DNA of 64,000 nucleotides from Balamuthia mandrillaris (lineage: Eukaryota; Discosea; Longamoebia; Balamuthiidae): positions 124,001 through 188,000 of the forward strand of contig JAVKOQ010000075.1 in the NCBI GenBank assembly GCA_031835245.1. Direction: 5' to 3'. The notes under the pieces are model-generated. The model was not told where the DNA came from. It was given only the letters and a program-made list of their open reading frames with translations, and searched no databases. A program made the translations under genes and the position numbers. Of this stretch, positions 12,489-22,700 are shown piece by piece (within the stretch, counting starts at the first letter, position 1; every line of letters starts with the position of its first letter).

Positions 12489-14313
12489 TGAGTCCAAATA
12501 AGCGCGGTGTATAAACCGCAAAGGCACAACGAACCCTTGTCATATGAATCTTTGAGAAAGTCCATCAGTCGGACTGGTGTGTTAAAATAAGGAATGACTT
12601 GGTCATGCATGTTGCGTAGAACAGATTTGTAGACAGCTCCAGGCAGAGGAAGGCGGAGGAAAGCCAACCAGCAATCTTCAAAAGCCTTGCGATGTCCCAG
12701 AAGATAGAGAGGAGCAGCTGCACTTTTCTTTTGTTTTTGCTGTTCCGCTTCTTTTCGTTTTCTCTTAGCGCCCACTTTATCAGCATTACTGGATGATTTG
12801 CCTTTCTTGTTTTTGGCAGAGGCCTTGTTTCTGGCTTGTTCCTTGGCCTTATCTAACTGACTTTGCGGGGTGATGAAGAAAGATTTTATGTCGGATTGTT
12901 TGGTCGGCATTTTCACCTTTTGTAAGATTACGTGAGCATTTCTCACAAAAAGCTCCATTGGCATGTCCGCTATATTCCATATTTCTTCCGCATCATCATC
13001 TTCTTCCTCTTCATCCTCCTCCTCGTTTTCCTTCTCCACTTTCTCCTTTTCTTTTTGGTTTTTGTTGCTTTCGATGCGTTTTTCGTTATTTGCTTTTCGT
13101 TGAAGACCGTTGCTGCACTTCTCATCTTTTGAAAGAGTTTCCTGTGGGGATACCATTGCCTCCCGCTTGCGAATAAACAGTTTTCTGGTTTATTTATCAA
13201 CAGAGGTGAGTTTAAGTTGAGATGATCCTCTACGAGCAAAGTACGTACGCCAAATTGTGAAGCGTATAATAACGAATATCGGCAAATAGACCAAGGTATT
13301 TACTGTCAAAAAGACGCAAGAGTTCACTATCCCCTCCGCAGCCGCTTGTTACCAAGTGTTCTGAAGTTTGATTTCGCCGCAAAAAGAGGTAAGATAACGA
13401 TAACGATATAGAACTAGGAAGGAGAGCAGAAAAAAAAAGAAAGAGAAACGACGAAAGAGCAACAACGAAAGAGAAACAACGAAAGAGAACAAGAAGACGA
13501 TAATCAAACAAAGCAAAGAAAAGAAGTTACCAATGAGCCGAAAGAAAAAAGTGTTAGGGAATACACTAGAACCCAACAGTTTGTTTTTCTCTAGAGCCTC
13601 TTGTTGCATGAATGACATGTAAACTTTTAACGCAAGAGTCTACAGTTGGGGACCAAAAGCTGTCAGAAAAGAGGAAGACGGTAGGGTCGGACAAACAAAC
13701 CTGCAACTGATGGTGGTGATGATGAAAGAGCTTTGCGAGGAGCCGCATGTAGGAACGTTGGCATGAGAGCAACCAACTGCCGTTCTCGTTGGTGGACTCA
13801 TCTGCTGCAGGTTTGTCCTTGGCTTGGTCTTTGTGTTCTGTTTTAGTTTTCTTGGGCGAGCGCTTGTTGTTGGCTTGCAAGTATGCAAAAGCGCCCTTTT
13901 GGTGAAGTTGACTGAACACTCGTTGAAGCGACTTGACTGCGTTGTACAATATGGTTGAGGAGTTCTCCCAGTTCTGCACTCTCACAAAGAGAGAGAGGGT
14001 GAGCTACGTGGGGGGGGAAGCAACAACGGGCACACGCACAACGTACCGCACAGGTCTTCAGCAGTTCCGAGATAGAGTTTTGGTGCTGAGAAAGGTTCCC
14101 CAGGATCTGCTTTTCCCACTTTTGAATGCGCAAAAGGGTTTGTCGCTCCTGGTCTGCTTCCATGGTTAACCAGCGGTTGTTGAGCGTCGAAAGAAAACCA
14201 CTCCGGCGGCGTAGGGATGGGACCAGGCCAACAGCAGGCGTGCCTTCTTTCTTCCTTGTTGCTTGTTGCAAGGAACAAGGGAAAGAAGCGAGAATGCCTT
14301 CCCGTGTCGTCAC
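11317..14313 (-). CDS. NOC4L: Nucleolar complex protein 4 (NOC4/UTP19), 40S ribosome assembly
   Basis: NOC4 pairs with NOP14 in the nucleolus and is needed for small-subunit pre-rRNA processing and export. Split exons give the family core: FEDCWLAFLRLPLPGAVYK, VIPYFNTPVRLMDFLKDSYD, GGIISLLALHGVFILITQHN, DYPDFYRKLYALYEPSVFYV, AYLVAAFIKRMARLALAAPP and MYNLLYRHPQC. The C-terminus continues with DPKKCQALNSSLWEIK, then THYDPQVKLLLKAFE. The last exon (11317-11433, read LFETHIKRKM, ending in CFASTWRI-stop) joins in phase 0 after LSYSS. A Lys/Glu-rich stretch (about 12,720-13,100) is an insertion relative to animal NOC4. At least five introns start with GTACG. The start is uncertain: Met at 14313, or Met at 14163 (MEADQERQ), which is closer to the animal start. 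Confidence 0.92.
12461..12487 (-). repeat. (CT)n array in a NOC4 intron, next to the 3' splice site
   Basis: A GA run on the plus strand reads as CT in the sense of NOC4. It lies directly upstream of the acceptor for the exon GGIISLLALHG and probably serves as, or extends, the polypyrimidine tract. Confidence 0.8.
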
Positions 14314-14417
14314 GAAATACCAATAAGGACCGTAATATTAGGTAAGTGACAAAAGGTACACCATCCTCGTAGATCAGTTAGGCAAAAAAAAACAAAAAAA
14401 ACACAACGAGAGAGACC

Positions 14418-14420
<3 letters not shown>

Positions 14421-14460
<40 letters not shown>
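14421..14460. repeat. (GA)n microsatellite between NOC4 and EIF2B4
   Basis: Twenty uninterrupted GA units lie in the 210-base spacer between two minus-strand genes, downstream of EIF2B4's... upstream neighbour order: NOC4 lies to the left, so this is the 3' flank of EIF2B4 and the 5' flank of NOC4. Read in the direction of both genes it is (CT)20. Confidence 0.9.
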
Positions 14461-14462
<2 letters not shown>

Positions 14463-14523
14463 AAATTAGCAGCTGAGGCGGAAGAAGAAGGCGGAGGAGG
14501 AGGAGAGGAGAAGGCCATTCTTA

Positions 14524-15451
14524 TTAATATTCGGCATGATACTCGCGGATAACCACCGGGACAGAGGTTGGAGGGATCATCCCCACTTCCGTGCAGACCA
14601 TCGTCAGGAAGGTGGCCGGCGTTACGTCGTACAGCAGGTTCAATAGCTTCAGGTGAGGGTTCGACTTCCAGTTGTGGAGAACGTCCTCGCCCTCCCCGCT
14701 AACTCCTCCCGCTGTGGCACCGGTCATGGCATCTCCACCGATCCCAGCCGCCGCCAGCAGCTCCGAGGCATCGCCGCCAGCAGCACCGCTGCTTTCAAGA
14801 GCGGCCGCAACTGCAACGGCCTCCGCTGGTGTTACAACTCCGCCGCCGCTGCTCGTTGCCGCTGCCTCGAGCTCGTTGCCGCTGCTTATGATGTGCTTGA
14901 ATGTGCGGTTGCGACCTTGTTTGGCAATGCCTGCCACATGGTTGCACAACAGCGCCTATAGATAGATACCGCATACATGAGTTGATGTTAGAAATAAAAC
15001 CAGTTGCAGGAGAAAACAAGTTAATGTGAGGAGAAGAAGAGGAAGAGAAGATGTAACCTCGGGGTCTCCAAGTTCGTTGAAACAGATTGAGTCCAGTTGC
15101 ACTCTTTCACAAAACTTGTAGGTCTCGCAGCAGACAATGACAGGGACATGGTATTCGTGGGCGATCATGGCGACAAGGGCGGTTCCGGCGCGCGATATGA
15201 CGCCGCCATTGGCCAGCAGCGTGAATGCCCCAAAGAATACCTTGGTCACTTCCTTCATGGCGTAGGAGACAGCATTGATGAGGACGTATGTACAATGAAT
15301 GCCACACTGCATTAGCCGACGAAGCAGTTCCTTGCCTTCCTTCATAGGGCGAGAATCAGCAATTATCACCCTAAACTTCTTTCCTTCCTGGTGAGCTTCC
15401 TTCAATATGAGCTCCACAGAATGTGAACTTCAATGGCGTCATTATTCGTCC

Positions 15452-15496
<45 letters not shown>

Positions 15497-16222
15497 GGCA
15501 TTGACAAGAATACATAAAAATGGCGAGGAGTAAGGAAAGGGCGTACGAAGCAAAAGTGAGAATGACATCCCCATCTGTAATTTTGGAGACGCCGTAACTG
15601 GCAATGGCTTGGTCAGCAATCACAATACGTTCCTCTATGAATCTATCAATGATATCAATGAGGTAGTCTTTGGCTTCTTCCTCAGTCATACCCTGTGTCT
15701 TCGGGATTTCCTTCTTCACAAAATTTATGGCATTTCCCATGCTAATGCTGTGCGGACGACAATCCGTTAGGAATTGTATTTGTGGCTTCAAGAAAGGTTC
15801 CAACGTGCGATGCAACGATGCTTCTGGTGGCGTTGTATAATCACGTATGACCTAATATCATGGAGAGAGAGAGAGAGAGAGAGAAAAATTGGTGAAAAGT
15901 GAGTAAATAGAATAAGAGAAGCCCTGACAACCAGCCATGTATAGCAGAAAAGAAAGGATAATTTTTGGCGTACGTCTTTGAAAGCAGTCAACATTCCAAT
16001 GCAACGGGCATTGGAGCCAAGAATGGTGTGATTGGCATACTTCAAACCCAGTTGAATGATGGACGGATGGATGACAGTGTTGGAGAAATCGGTTAGTTGT
16101 AGAGTTTGCGACGAAGCCTTCCTGTATTGGGGTAGATGAGAGAACAATGCCACTTGATTGCTATGTTCCTCCGGCTGACAGAAGTCATGATGTTAAACAC
16201 ATATAGAAAACTTAACGGCAGA

Positions 16223-16277
<55 letters not shown>

Positions 16278-17448
16278 CGTCAAAGCTCCTTTTGGTTGAA
16301 TGTCATATTGACGAGGGCCTTTGGGCTTTTTCTCGTTGGCCTGTGTCCCGCCTCCAGATGAAGGAACAGCGGGGGTGCTGATGGTGGACTGGCTGTCAGA
16401 ATGTGGAGCAGGAGCAGCTTTGGTAGCAGCTCCACCTGATCCGCCTCCGCTTCCTCCTCCGCCTCCGCCTCCGCCTCCTCCAGCTTTTTTGGCAGCCTTA
16501 GCTGCCCTCTGTTGCTCTTGTATGGCTCTACGCTCAGCCCTAGTCAGCTGCTTCTTTTGGGGTGGCGCATTGCCACTGCTGTTTCCTTTTTGTCCGTCTG
16601 CACCGCTGCCTCCTGCATTGTTTTTCTTTGATGCTTTTGAAGCGGGGGTGTCTGGTGTGGTCGATGGCGAGACCGAGGTACCTGCCGCTGTTGCTGGTGC
16701 CGCCGCTGCGGTTGGTGCGGAAGAGAGGCGGTGGTTGCCTTCACCACTAGTCTCGCTTCTAGTCTCAGGTTTGCTGGCAAAACCACTAGTTCGCTGGGGA
16801 GCGCTTGCCGGATTCAGAGGCTACACGCAACCCATGTGCACAATCAGTGGTAGAAAGCGTTTGTTAGTTCTGAGGTTGATGGTTTTGTCAGTGGGAGCTT
16901 CCCTACCTCTTTTTTTATCTCTAGTCCTTGTGTGCTGGAGGCAAGGAAAGCTGTGCCCTTGTCTTTGGCGTAGTGGGTAGTAGGACTGGACCAACCAGGT
17001 ATTCTGCTCCTGTAGTTTTTTTTTAAAAGGATGAAGAGGTGAGAGAGTGCGAGAGAAGGGAGTGATAGAGAGGAGTAAGAGAGAAACTTGTATTGTTTGA
17101 GGTCTTCAAGGCTGTTGGACAAAGGAGACGTAGGAGAGAGAATAACGGCACTGGGGGAAGGAGGAGAAACGGGGGTGCCGTCAGAAGGGCTTCTGGAGGA
17201 AGATGGGATTGAGATTGGGACTGAAGACTGCAGTGGTGGTGAGTAGAGCATAAGCCATGGAAAGAGCGGTAAGTAGGAGTGAAAAGAGAGGAGAATCGTA
17301 CAGAGGTAGGACTGACAGGGAATCCGACTACGCGCACCTTGGGGCTCGCTTTGATGCGTTCGCCTTTGGGGCTGTTGGCTTTCTTGATGGGCTTGGCTTT
17401 AGACTGCCGTTGTTGCTCATTGTCGATTTGTTGCCCTTTTGGTGCCAT
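14524..17448 (-). CDS. EIF2B4: Translation initiation factor eIF2B subunit delta
   Basis: This is a regulatory subunit of the guanine-nucleotide exchange factor that recharges eIF2 and senses eIF2 phosphorylation. Family blocks are clear: RAERRAIQEQQRAAKAAKKA, FSHLPQYRKAS, VIHPSIIQLGLKYAN, GSNARCIGMLTAFKDV, VIRDYTTPPEASLHRTLEPF, FLTDCRPHSISMGNAI, KITDGDVILTFAS, FRVIIADSRPMKEGK, VIVCCETYKFCERVQ and LLNLLYDVTPATF, then IPPTSVPVVIREYHAEY-stop. The N-terminus is Ser/Pro/Gly-rich with a poly-Gly tract near 16,450-16,490. An Ala/Gly-rich insertion of about 70 residues (about 14,690-14,880) splits the conserved C-terminal domain before NWKSNPHLKLLNLL. The start used is MAPKGQQ at 17448. An upstream Met at 17508 adds a Pro-8 leader, and a separate first exon is also possible. 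Confidence 0.93.
15450..15493 (-). repeat. (CT)n array in an EIF2B4 intron
   Basis: About 20 GA units on the plus strand read CT in the sense of the gene. They sit in the intron after KITDGDVILTFAS, upstream of the next acceptor. Similar arrays occur in EIF2B4 introns at about 15,862-15,884 and 16,226-16,275. Confidence 0.85.
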
Positions 17449-17526
17449 GAAGGAGGAGGAAAAAGGAGGTAGCGGCGGCGGCGGCGGCGGCGGTGCCACA
17501 AAATACATTTTAAAAAAAACAGGAGG

Positions 17527-17776
17527 TTAGAGAGAGGCAGCAGCAGAAGGAGGAGGAGGAAGAGGGTTAACCCCGCAGTTTGACTGAGACTCCTTACCAA
17601 ACAACTCGAGCTGGTCTTCGTAGCTTGTCATGTGGCTGCAACGGGTTGCTTCTGACCAACCTTGGTAAGTACCCTCCTCCTCCTCCTTCTTCTCCCCGTA
17701 GTACTCCTTCCGCCGCTGGCTGGGAGCTGCTGCTGCTCTGAAGTGCTGCAGATGTGCTACCACGCCCCCTGCTCAA
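17527..17776 (-). other. Possible alternative first exon of EIF2B4
   Basis: Upstream of EIF2B4 on the same strand is an open frame ending in MTSYEDQLELFG followed by a canonical GTAAGG donor at 17597. Spliced to the AG just inside the EIF2B4 start (after ATGGCACCAAAAG), it continues in frame as LFG-QQIDNEQQ. This would replace the MAPKG start. It is an inference from splice-site fit only. Confidence 0.3.
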
Positions 17777-18085
17777 CTTGTGCAGCTTTGAGAACCAACC
17801 CTCAGGTTACATTGGTAACAACAAACAGCTAACAAAACTAAAATATATGATGATGATGGTGAGGATGATGATGATGTTGATGATGATGAGGTGTACCTGT
17901 ATCAATTCAGGGCGTGGAATAACTTTTAGAGAATTCCAAAAATTCTGACAATTTAAGTTTTGCAGCAGCGGAGCCCAGCACGGCACAGCATAGGAGGAGG
18001 AGGAGCAGAGCATACCACACATTTTTAGCGCATAGTTTGGTGGGTGACCGTTAGAACACAACCAAACGAACGAACGGCCTCCAAG
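17777..18085. promoter_or_regulatory. Divergent spacer between EIF2B4 and TEAD genes with (GAT)n run
   Basis: This 309-base spacer should hold both promoters. It contains an imperfect GATGAT/GATGGT run at 17,846-17,892 and a GGA-rich stretch at 17,992-18,010. I see no clear core promoter element. Confidence 0.4.
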
Positions 18086-18823
18086 ATGTCCGCTGTAGAG
18101 GGAGTTTGGTCCAAAGACATAGAGGAAGCCTTTGAGGAGGCCTTGGCAGTTTATCCTCCTTGCGGCCGCCGCAAGATCATCCTCACTGAAGAGGGCAAGA
18201 TGTATGGTGCGTCCCTTGGTTTTGCTGCTTTGCTTCCTGTTTCCCCCCTCCCCACCCTTTTTGCTCTTTTTTTTTTTTTGTTGCTGAGCTTTGCTGGCTG
18301 TGTTGCACAGGCAGGAACGAGTTGATAGCACGATACATAAAGATGAAAACGTCAAAGACTAGGACGAGGAAGCAAGTCTCCAGTCACATTCAGGTGCTTT
18401 CTCGCAAACGCAGTAAGGAGAGCGGAGGCAGGCTATCCCATGGCACCCGACAACGGCACAGCGGAACCTCCTCCACCACTTCTCCGGTACGTGGGGGACC
18501 TGCCGCAGGCGGCTCTTCCCCTTCGAGGACCGGTGAGTAGAACGGCTCTTCTTGGAAGAAATAATCCCGGTTACTAAAACCTCTTTTTTCGTTTTTTGTT
18601 CCCTATTGGAGAAGATGGGGTAAGGCCTGTTAGCAGCGAAGCAGGTCCCCACACGACCACAACCACCGCCACCACTTTTCAACTAAACCCTCGCCCGCCA
18701 CTTCCTCCTCTTCGAACCTCCGACTCGGCTAAGGCCACATTGGAAGGCTTTACCGCGTTCCTCGAGTACGGGGCAGGCTTGCCAACTTCTACTATGGTAT
18801 GTTGGCTTCTCTATGCTGTGCTG

Positions 18824-18856
<33 letters not shown>

Positions 18857-19639
18857 TCTCTCTTTCTCTCTTTCTCTCTTTCTCTCTTTCTCTCCTCTGC
18901 TCTCCGTTGTACTACAAAGGGTCTCTCTATTATCTCTCTATCTTTATGCTAATAGCTCCAAACAATGAAACACAGCACACTCTATTTGACTTTAGAGAAA
19001 CGGAAGGTCTTCACTTTGAGAGCGAAGGTTTGGAAGTTGTCAATGTAGCTGATCTTCAACATATGGTACCAGGGCTGCAGCAGCTCTATGCAAGAGGACC
19101 CAAAGATTCTTTTTACTGTCTAAAGCTCTCTGTACGTATATCACCTGCATGTCAGCGGAGGGGGCATCAACGTGACCGCTGCTGTACTGACGAATACCAA
19201 TTTTTTTTTTCAATAGTGCGACTTGTTGGCAATGCATAAGGAAGGAGAGAATGCGGTGGCCTATTTTGCAAGCAGATACCGCTGCAATAAGCCTCTATCC
19301 TCCATTAAATGTTCGTCGAAGGCCTTCCTGGAGGGAGAGCCAGTAGCCGAAAAGATACAGATCGAGTATGGTGTGCCTGCTGGGGCCAGCGGTTACTCCT
19401 ATATATTCCCCCGCTCTTCTCTCTGCCAATCGGTTGCATCGTTCGTGGACCAAGTGCGGAGCATGCAAAGCAAAGAGGAGATAGACTCCGCCTTGCACAG
19501 CCTTTCCGTATTGCAAACAGTGACAGATCGGGCTACCCAGCAGCCGCTCCTTAGTCTAGTTCTTCTCTTCGATGGTGATTTGGGAGAAGGCTCCCACCGA
19601 CCATTGCATCAACTCTTCCGTCTAACCGCCGCCGCCTAA
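18086..19639 (+). CDS. TEAD: TEAD/Scalloped-type TEA-domain transcription factor
   Basis: In animals TEAD is the DNA-binding partner of YAP/Yorkie, the output of the Hippo pathway. Exons 18086-18206 and 18311-18532 join in frame to give a nearly canonical TEA domain: [69 protein letters not shown] Pro/Ser/Thr-rich linker follows (exon 18612 to about 18,800). The C-terminal co-activator-binding domain is in exons about 18955-19131 and 19217-19639: [83 protein letters not shown]. The protein is about 375 residues, slightly shorter than animal TEADs. The intron at about 18,797-18,954 carries a (CT)n array. Its best donor (GTATGT) does not keep frame, whereas GTTGGC four bases on does, so that border is uncertain. 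Confidence 0.95.
18825..18895 (+). repeat. (CT)n and TTTCTCTC array in a TEAD intron
   Basis: A pyrimidine-only array lies just after the donor of the third TEAD intron: about a dozen CT units, then several TTTCTCTC units. It reads CT on the sense strand, as in most other genes here. Confidence 0.85.
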
Positions 19640-19782
19640 ATGAGACCCATGCCTCTACTCTCCCGTTCCGCTAACAGAAGCACCATTGCCATACCACTTA
19701 TGATAATTTCGAAAATAATAATAATAATAATAATACTAAAAAAGATCTTTAAGGAGAGAGAGAAGAGAGAGAAGAAAAAAAA

Positions 19783-22700
19783 TTACAAGATGTCCGACTT
19801 TTTGGCGTTTCGTGGTTCTCGTTGCAAGGATAGGGCGTAGAGTTCCTTATCATCAAGTTGGGGCATTGCCTTGAACAAGTTGGCGATCTCTGGCAGTGAC
19901 CCAAAGTCATAAGCAGTGGCCTGCATATTTTTGACCATGCTTATGATCTTGTAGATGAGCTCTCGTTTGTAGAAGTTGATAAGGCCGTTGCCTGCTTCAT
20001 CCGGGTTTCCGTCTTCTATGAACGTCAGATCAGAAAGACACACACCACTATCAAAGATAATACCAGTTAGTTGTGGCCGCAACTTTGTAGATACAACAAA
20101 AGCTACTTACATGTAAGGAATGCAGGGTGGAATGGCCTGCTCTAAAGCTGCACGATAGTCCTTGTAGGAACCTTCCATGGACATCAGAGCCTCCGTCTCT
20201 TCCAAGAACTGAGTGTTAACAAGTGGACACGGGTTAATTCTCAAGTGATAAACAAAATTGTAGTTTAGAGAAAGGAACCTTCTTCGCAGGCCCGGGGAGA
20301 CGCTCTCTTGTCCATTTCAGCCGAAGCACCGCCGAGTTGTTGAAGGCAGAAAGGAAGGCCATCAGTGTGTGGAAGTTATTGTACTCGCGCAACGCCTATC
20401 ACACAATTAGTTAGTACTATATGATTAGAACACAGAGCAACAACCCAGAAATAAAAGAAAGTACCTTGGCAACGTTGATGAGTTTCCACATTAATGCTCG
20501 CCTGTTGCGAACCTTTTTCTCTTTTACAATCAACCCAGCAACCCCTGTGGAGATGAAGTTAAAGCTCTCTATCATAGCCATGAGATTCGGGCAGAGGGCT
20601 TGGGTCTTTGGCTTGCTCCATGATTGCTTGAAAAATTCCAAAGGCTGTATACGGGAAAACGCCTTCCATTCCATCAAGCAGAGCTGTTGTGCCATGGCAT
20701 CTTCTTCGAGATCAAAGATAGTGATGCTATCATGGCTGATGAGCTTGGGTATGCCATGCTTTGATGTCATGGAATCTCCTCGTTTGAGAAGCTTTGTGGG
20801 GACGAGGGTGGTTCCTGAAGCAGCTCTCTCAAGGCACTGCGTTAGCCGCTCTGAAATGACAGGATCCAAACTGCTGTCTTGCTTCATAGTGACCTGTATA
20901 AAGCTCTTGAGCGGGCTAATAAGATCTTTGAGATCTTCGTAGTAGTTCTCTATCCAAATCCGCAGCACATCAAACACTCGCATTTTTATGAGGTGTCGCT
21001 CCATTTCTGGTACTGAGTCAGGCACCTCGAAGCTTTTGAAGAAGAAGAACATTAGATTCAAAAAACATAAATGATTTGCAGACTAGGGAAAAATAAGGCA
21101 TTTTCTCACTTACCGTTCCTTTAATTTTTGAAGCAACTCCTTTGGCATACAGAACGTTTTGTAGGTGAAGAAAAACGTGTCGAGGAAATTTTTGTCTGGA
21201 GTCAAGCAAGGTCAGCAAAGAGTAAAGCAAGAAAGAAAATACAACGAAGGTACCATAGTAGGTGGAAGAAGTCAATTGAACAACGAGACGATTCAATGAG
21301 CCATATTCGATCTTATCAGTGGTGCCTTCCTTGTAGCGGGTACCGGTTGAGCCCTTTGGGTCGTAAATATTCAATGTGCGAGGATCTGAACTCGCGGAAG
21401 CGAGATTGGAGCGAGAGAGAACGGATGGTGACTGGGTTTGTGTTTGTTTTTGTTCCCCAGCTAGAACATTGCGGTTAGAGCCACCATTTGTTTGGTTGAT
21501 TTTGTTCCCCTCCGAAGGCCGCAGCAGAAGCACAGACTGGCGATTTACCCTCTTTACTTGTTGCCGTAACGCCAGCTTCGGGTCCAATGCAATAGCTATC
21601 ACAACAAGTTTCTTGGTTATTTCATATTAACTTTCAAAGTAACCAGCATTGTGCAGCCAACAAACCTTCTTCACTATCTTGACCCTGCAAGATAAGGGAA
21701 AAGTTAAGGCGGCCGGCGGCGCTTAAGCCAGAAGAGAAGCCAAGTTGCTGGCAAAGAGTGTTGGTGATGCTTTCAACCGATTGAGTGTAATCTACTTCAA
21801 ACGTCTGTCGCCGCAACTCTGTTGGGGCTTTCCCTCCTTGCCCTGGCTCTAGTGCTACCGCCACGGTTACCTTTTGCGGTTTCAGCATGAAGCGCACTCC
21901 CTTATTCAAAGACAAAATTGAGAAGTCAGATGCCATATAGACCACAGCGCATTAGACTCGAAGGATTGTCAATGGAGTACCATTTGGTGCTGGATATCAT
22001 AGGATTGCAATTCTGCATCTGGGTTGAGCCATTGACCCGCATCTTTTCTTGCGACTTTGCCAGTATGAGGTGGGTTGGCGGTTTTATCTGCCTCTTTCTT
22101 CTTCTCCTTTTTCTCCCCTTCCTCTTTTTCTTTGTTGGAGTTCTCCAGATAAAGGCCATACTTTTCGAGATTCTCGGCAGAGAGACCCAGCTTGTTGCCA
22201 ATCTCTTCAAGCATTTCTCGTACAAGACAATAAGGGTCCACTTGCAGCTGCTGGAAAGTGTTATCCAAAAATTTGACTTTGATTGGCTTGGGCTTGAGGC
22301 GCAGCTCCAATACTGCCTGCCTATGGTTAAGTTCGTAGAAAGCCAACGTTTTTGTGGCCTCCAGCCAAGTGCCTTGCTGTCCGTTAGAGCTTGCATTGGA
22401 ACTGCCACTCTCTGCTGCTGCTGCAATAGTCGGCCTCCTTTGGATTACACTGCCACGTGGAGGCAATGCTGCCGAAGACTGGTCAGGACTCACAAGGTAT
22501 AGGCCGTATTCCTCATAGCTTTCTTCCTTCACATCCTCCTCTACTTCTTTTTCTTTGTCCTTAACTTTGTCTGTTGCATTTGCGAGCGATTTGTTGCCAG
22601 AGGCATGTTTGCTCTTCAAGGCCCCAGGCTTTTGCTTGATGAGTTGGATGATGGTTTCGGAGCAGGTAGCATTAGGATCGAAAGAAAGCATATACTCGGA

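Noticed and set aside
17807-18355. A minus-strand open frame of about 180 codons
   Set aside because: It is the antisense of the TEAD first exon and its promoter; the plus strand encodes a clear TEA domain.
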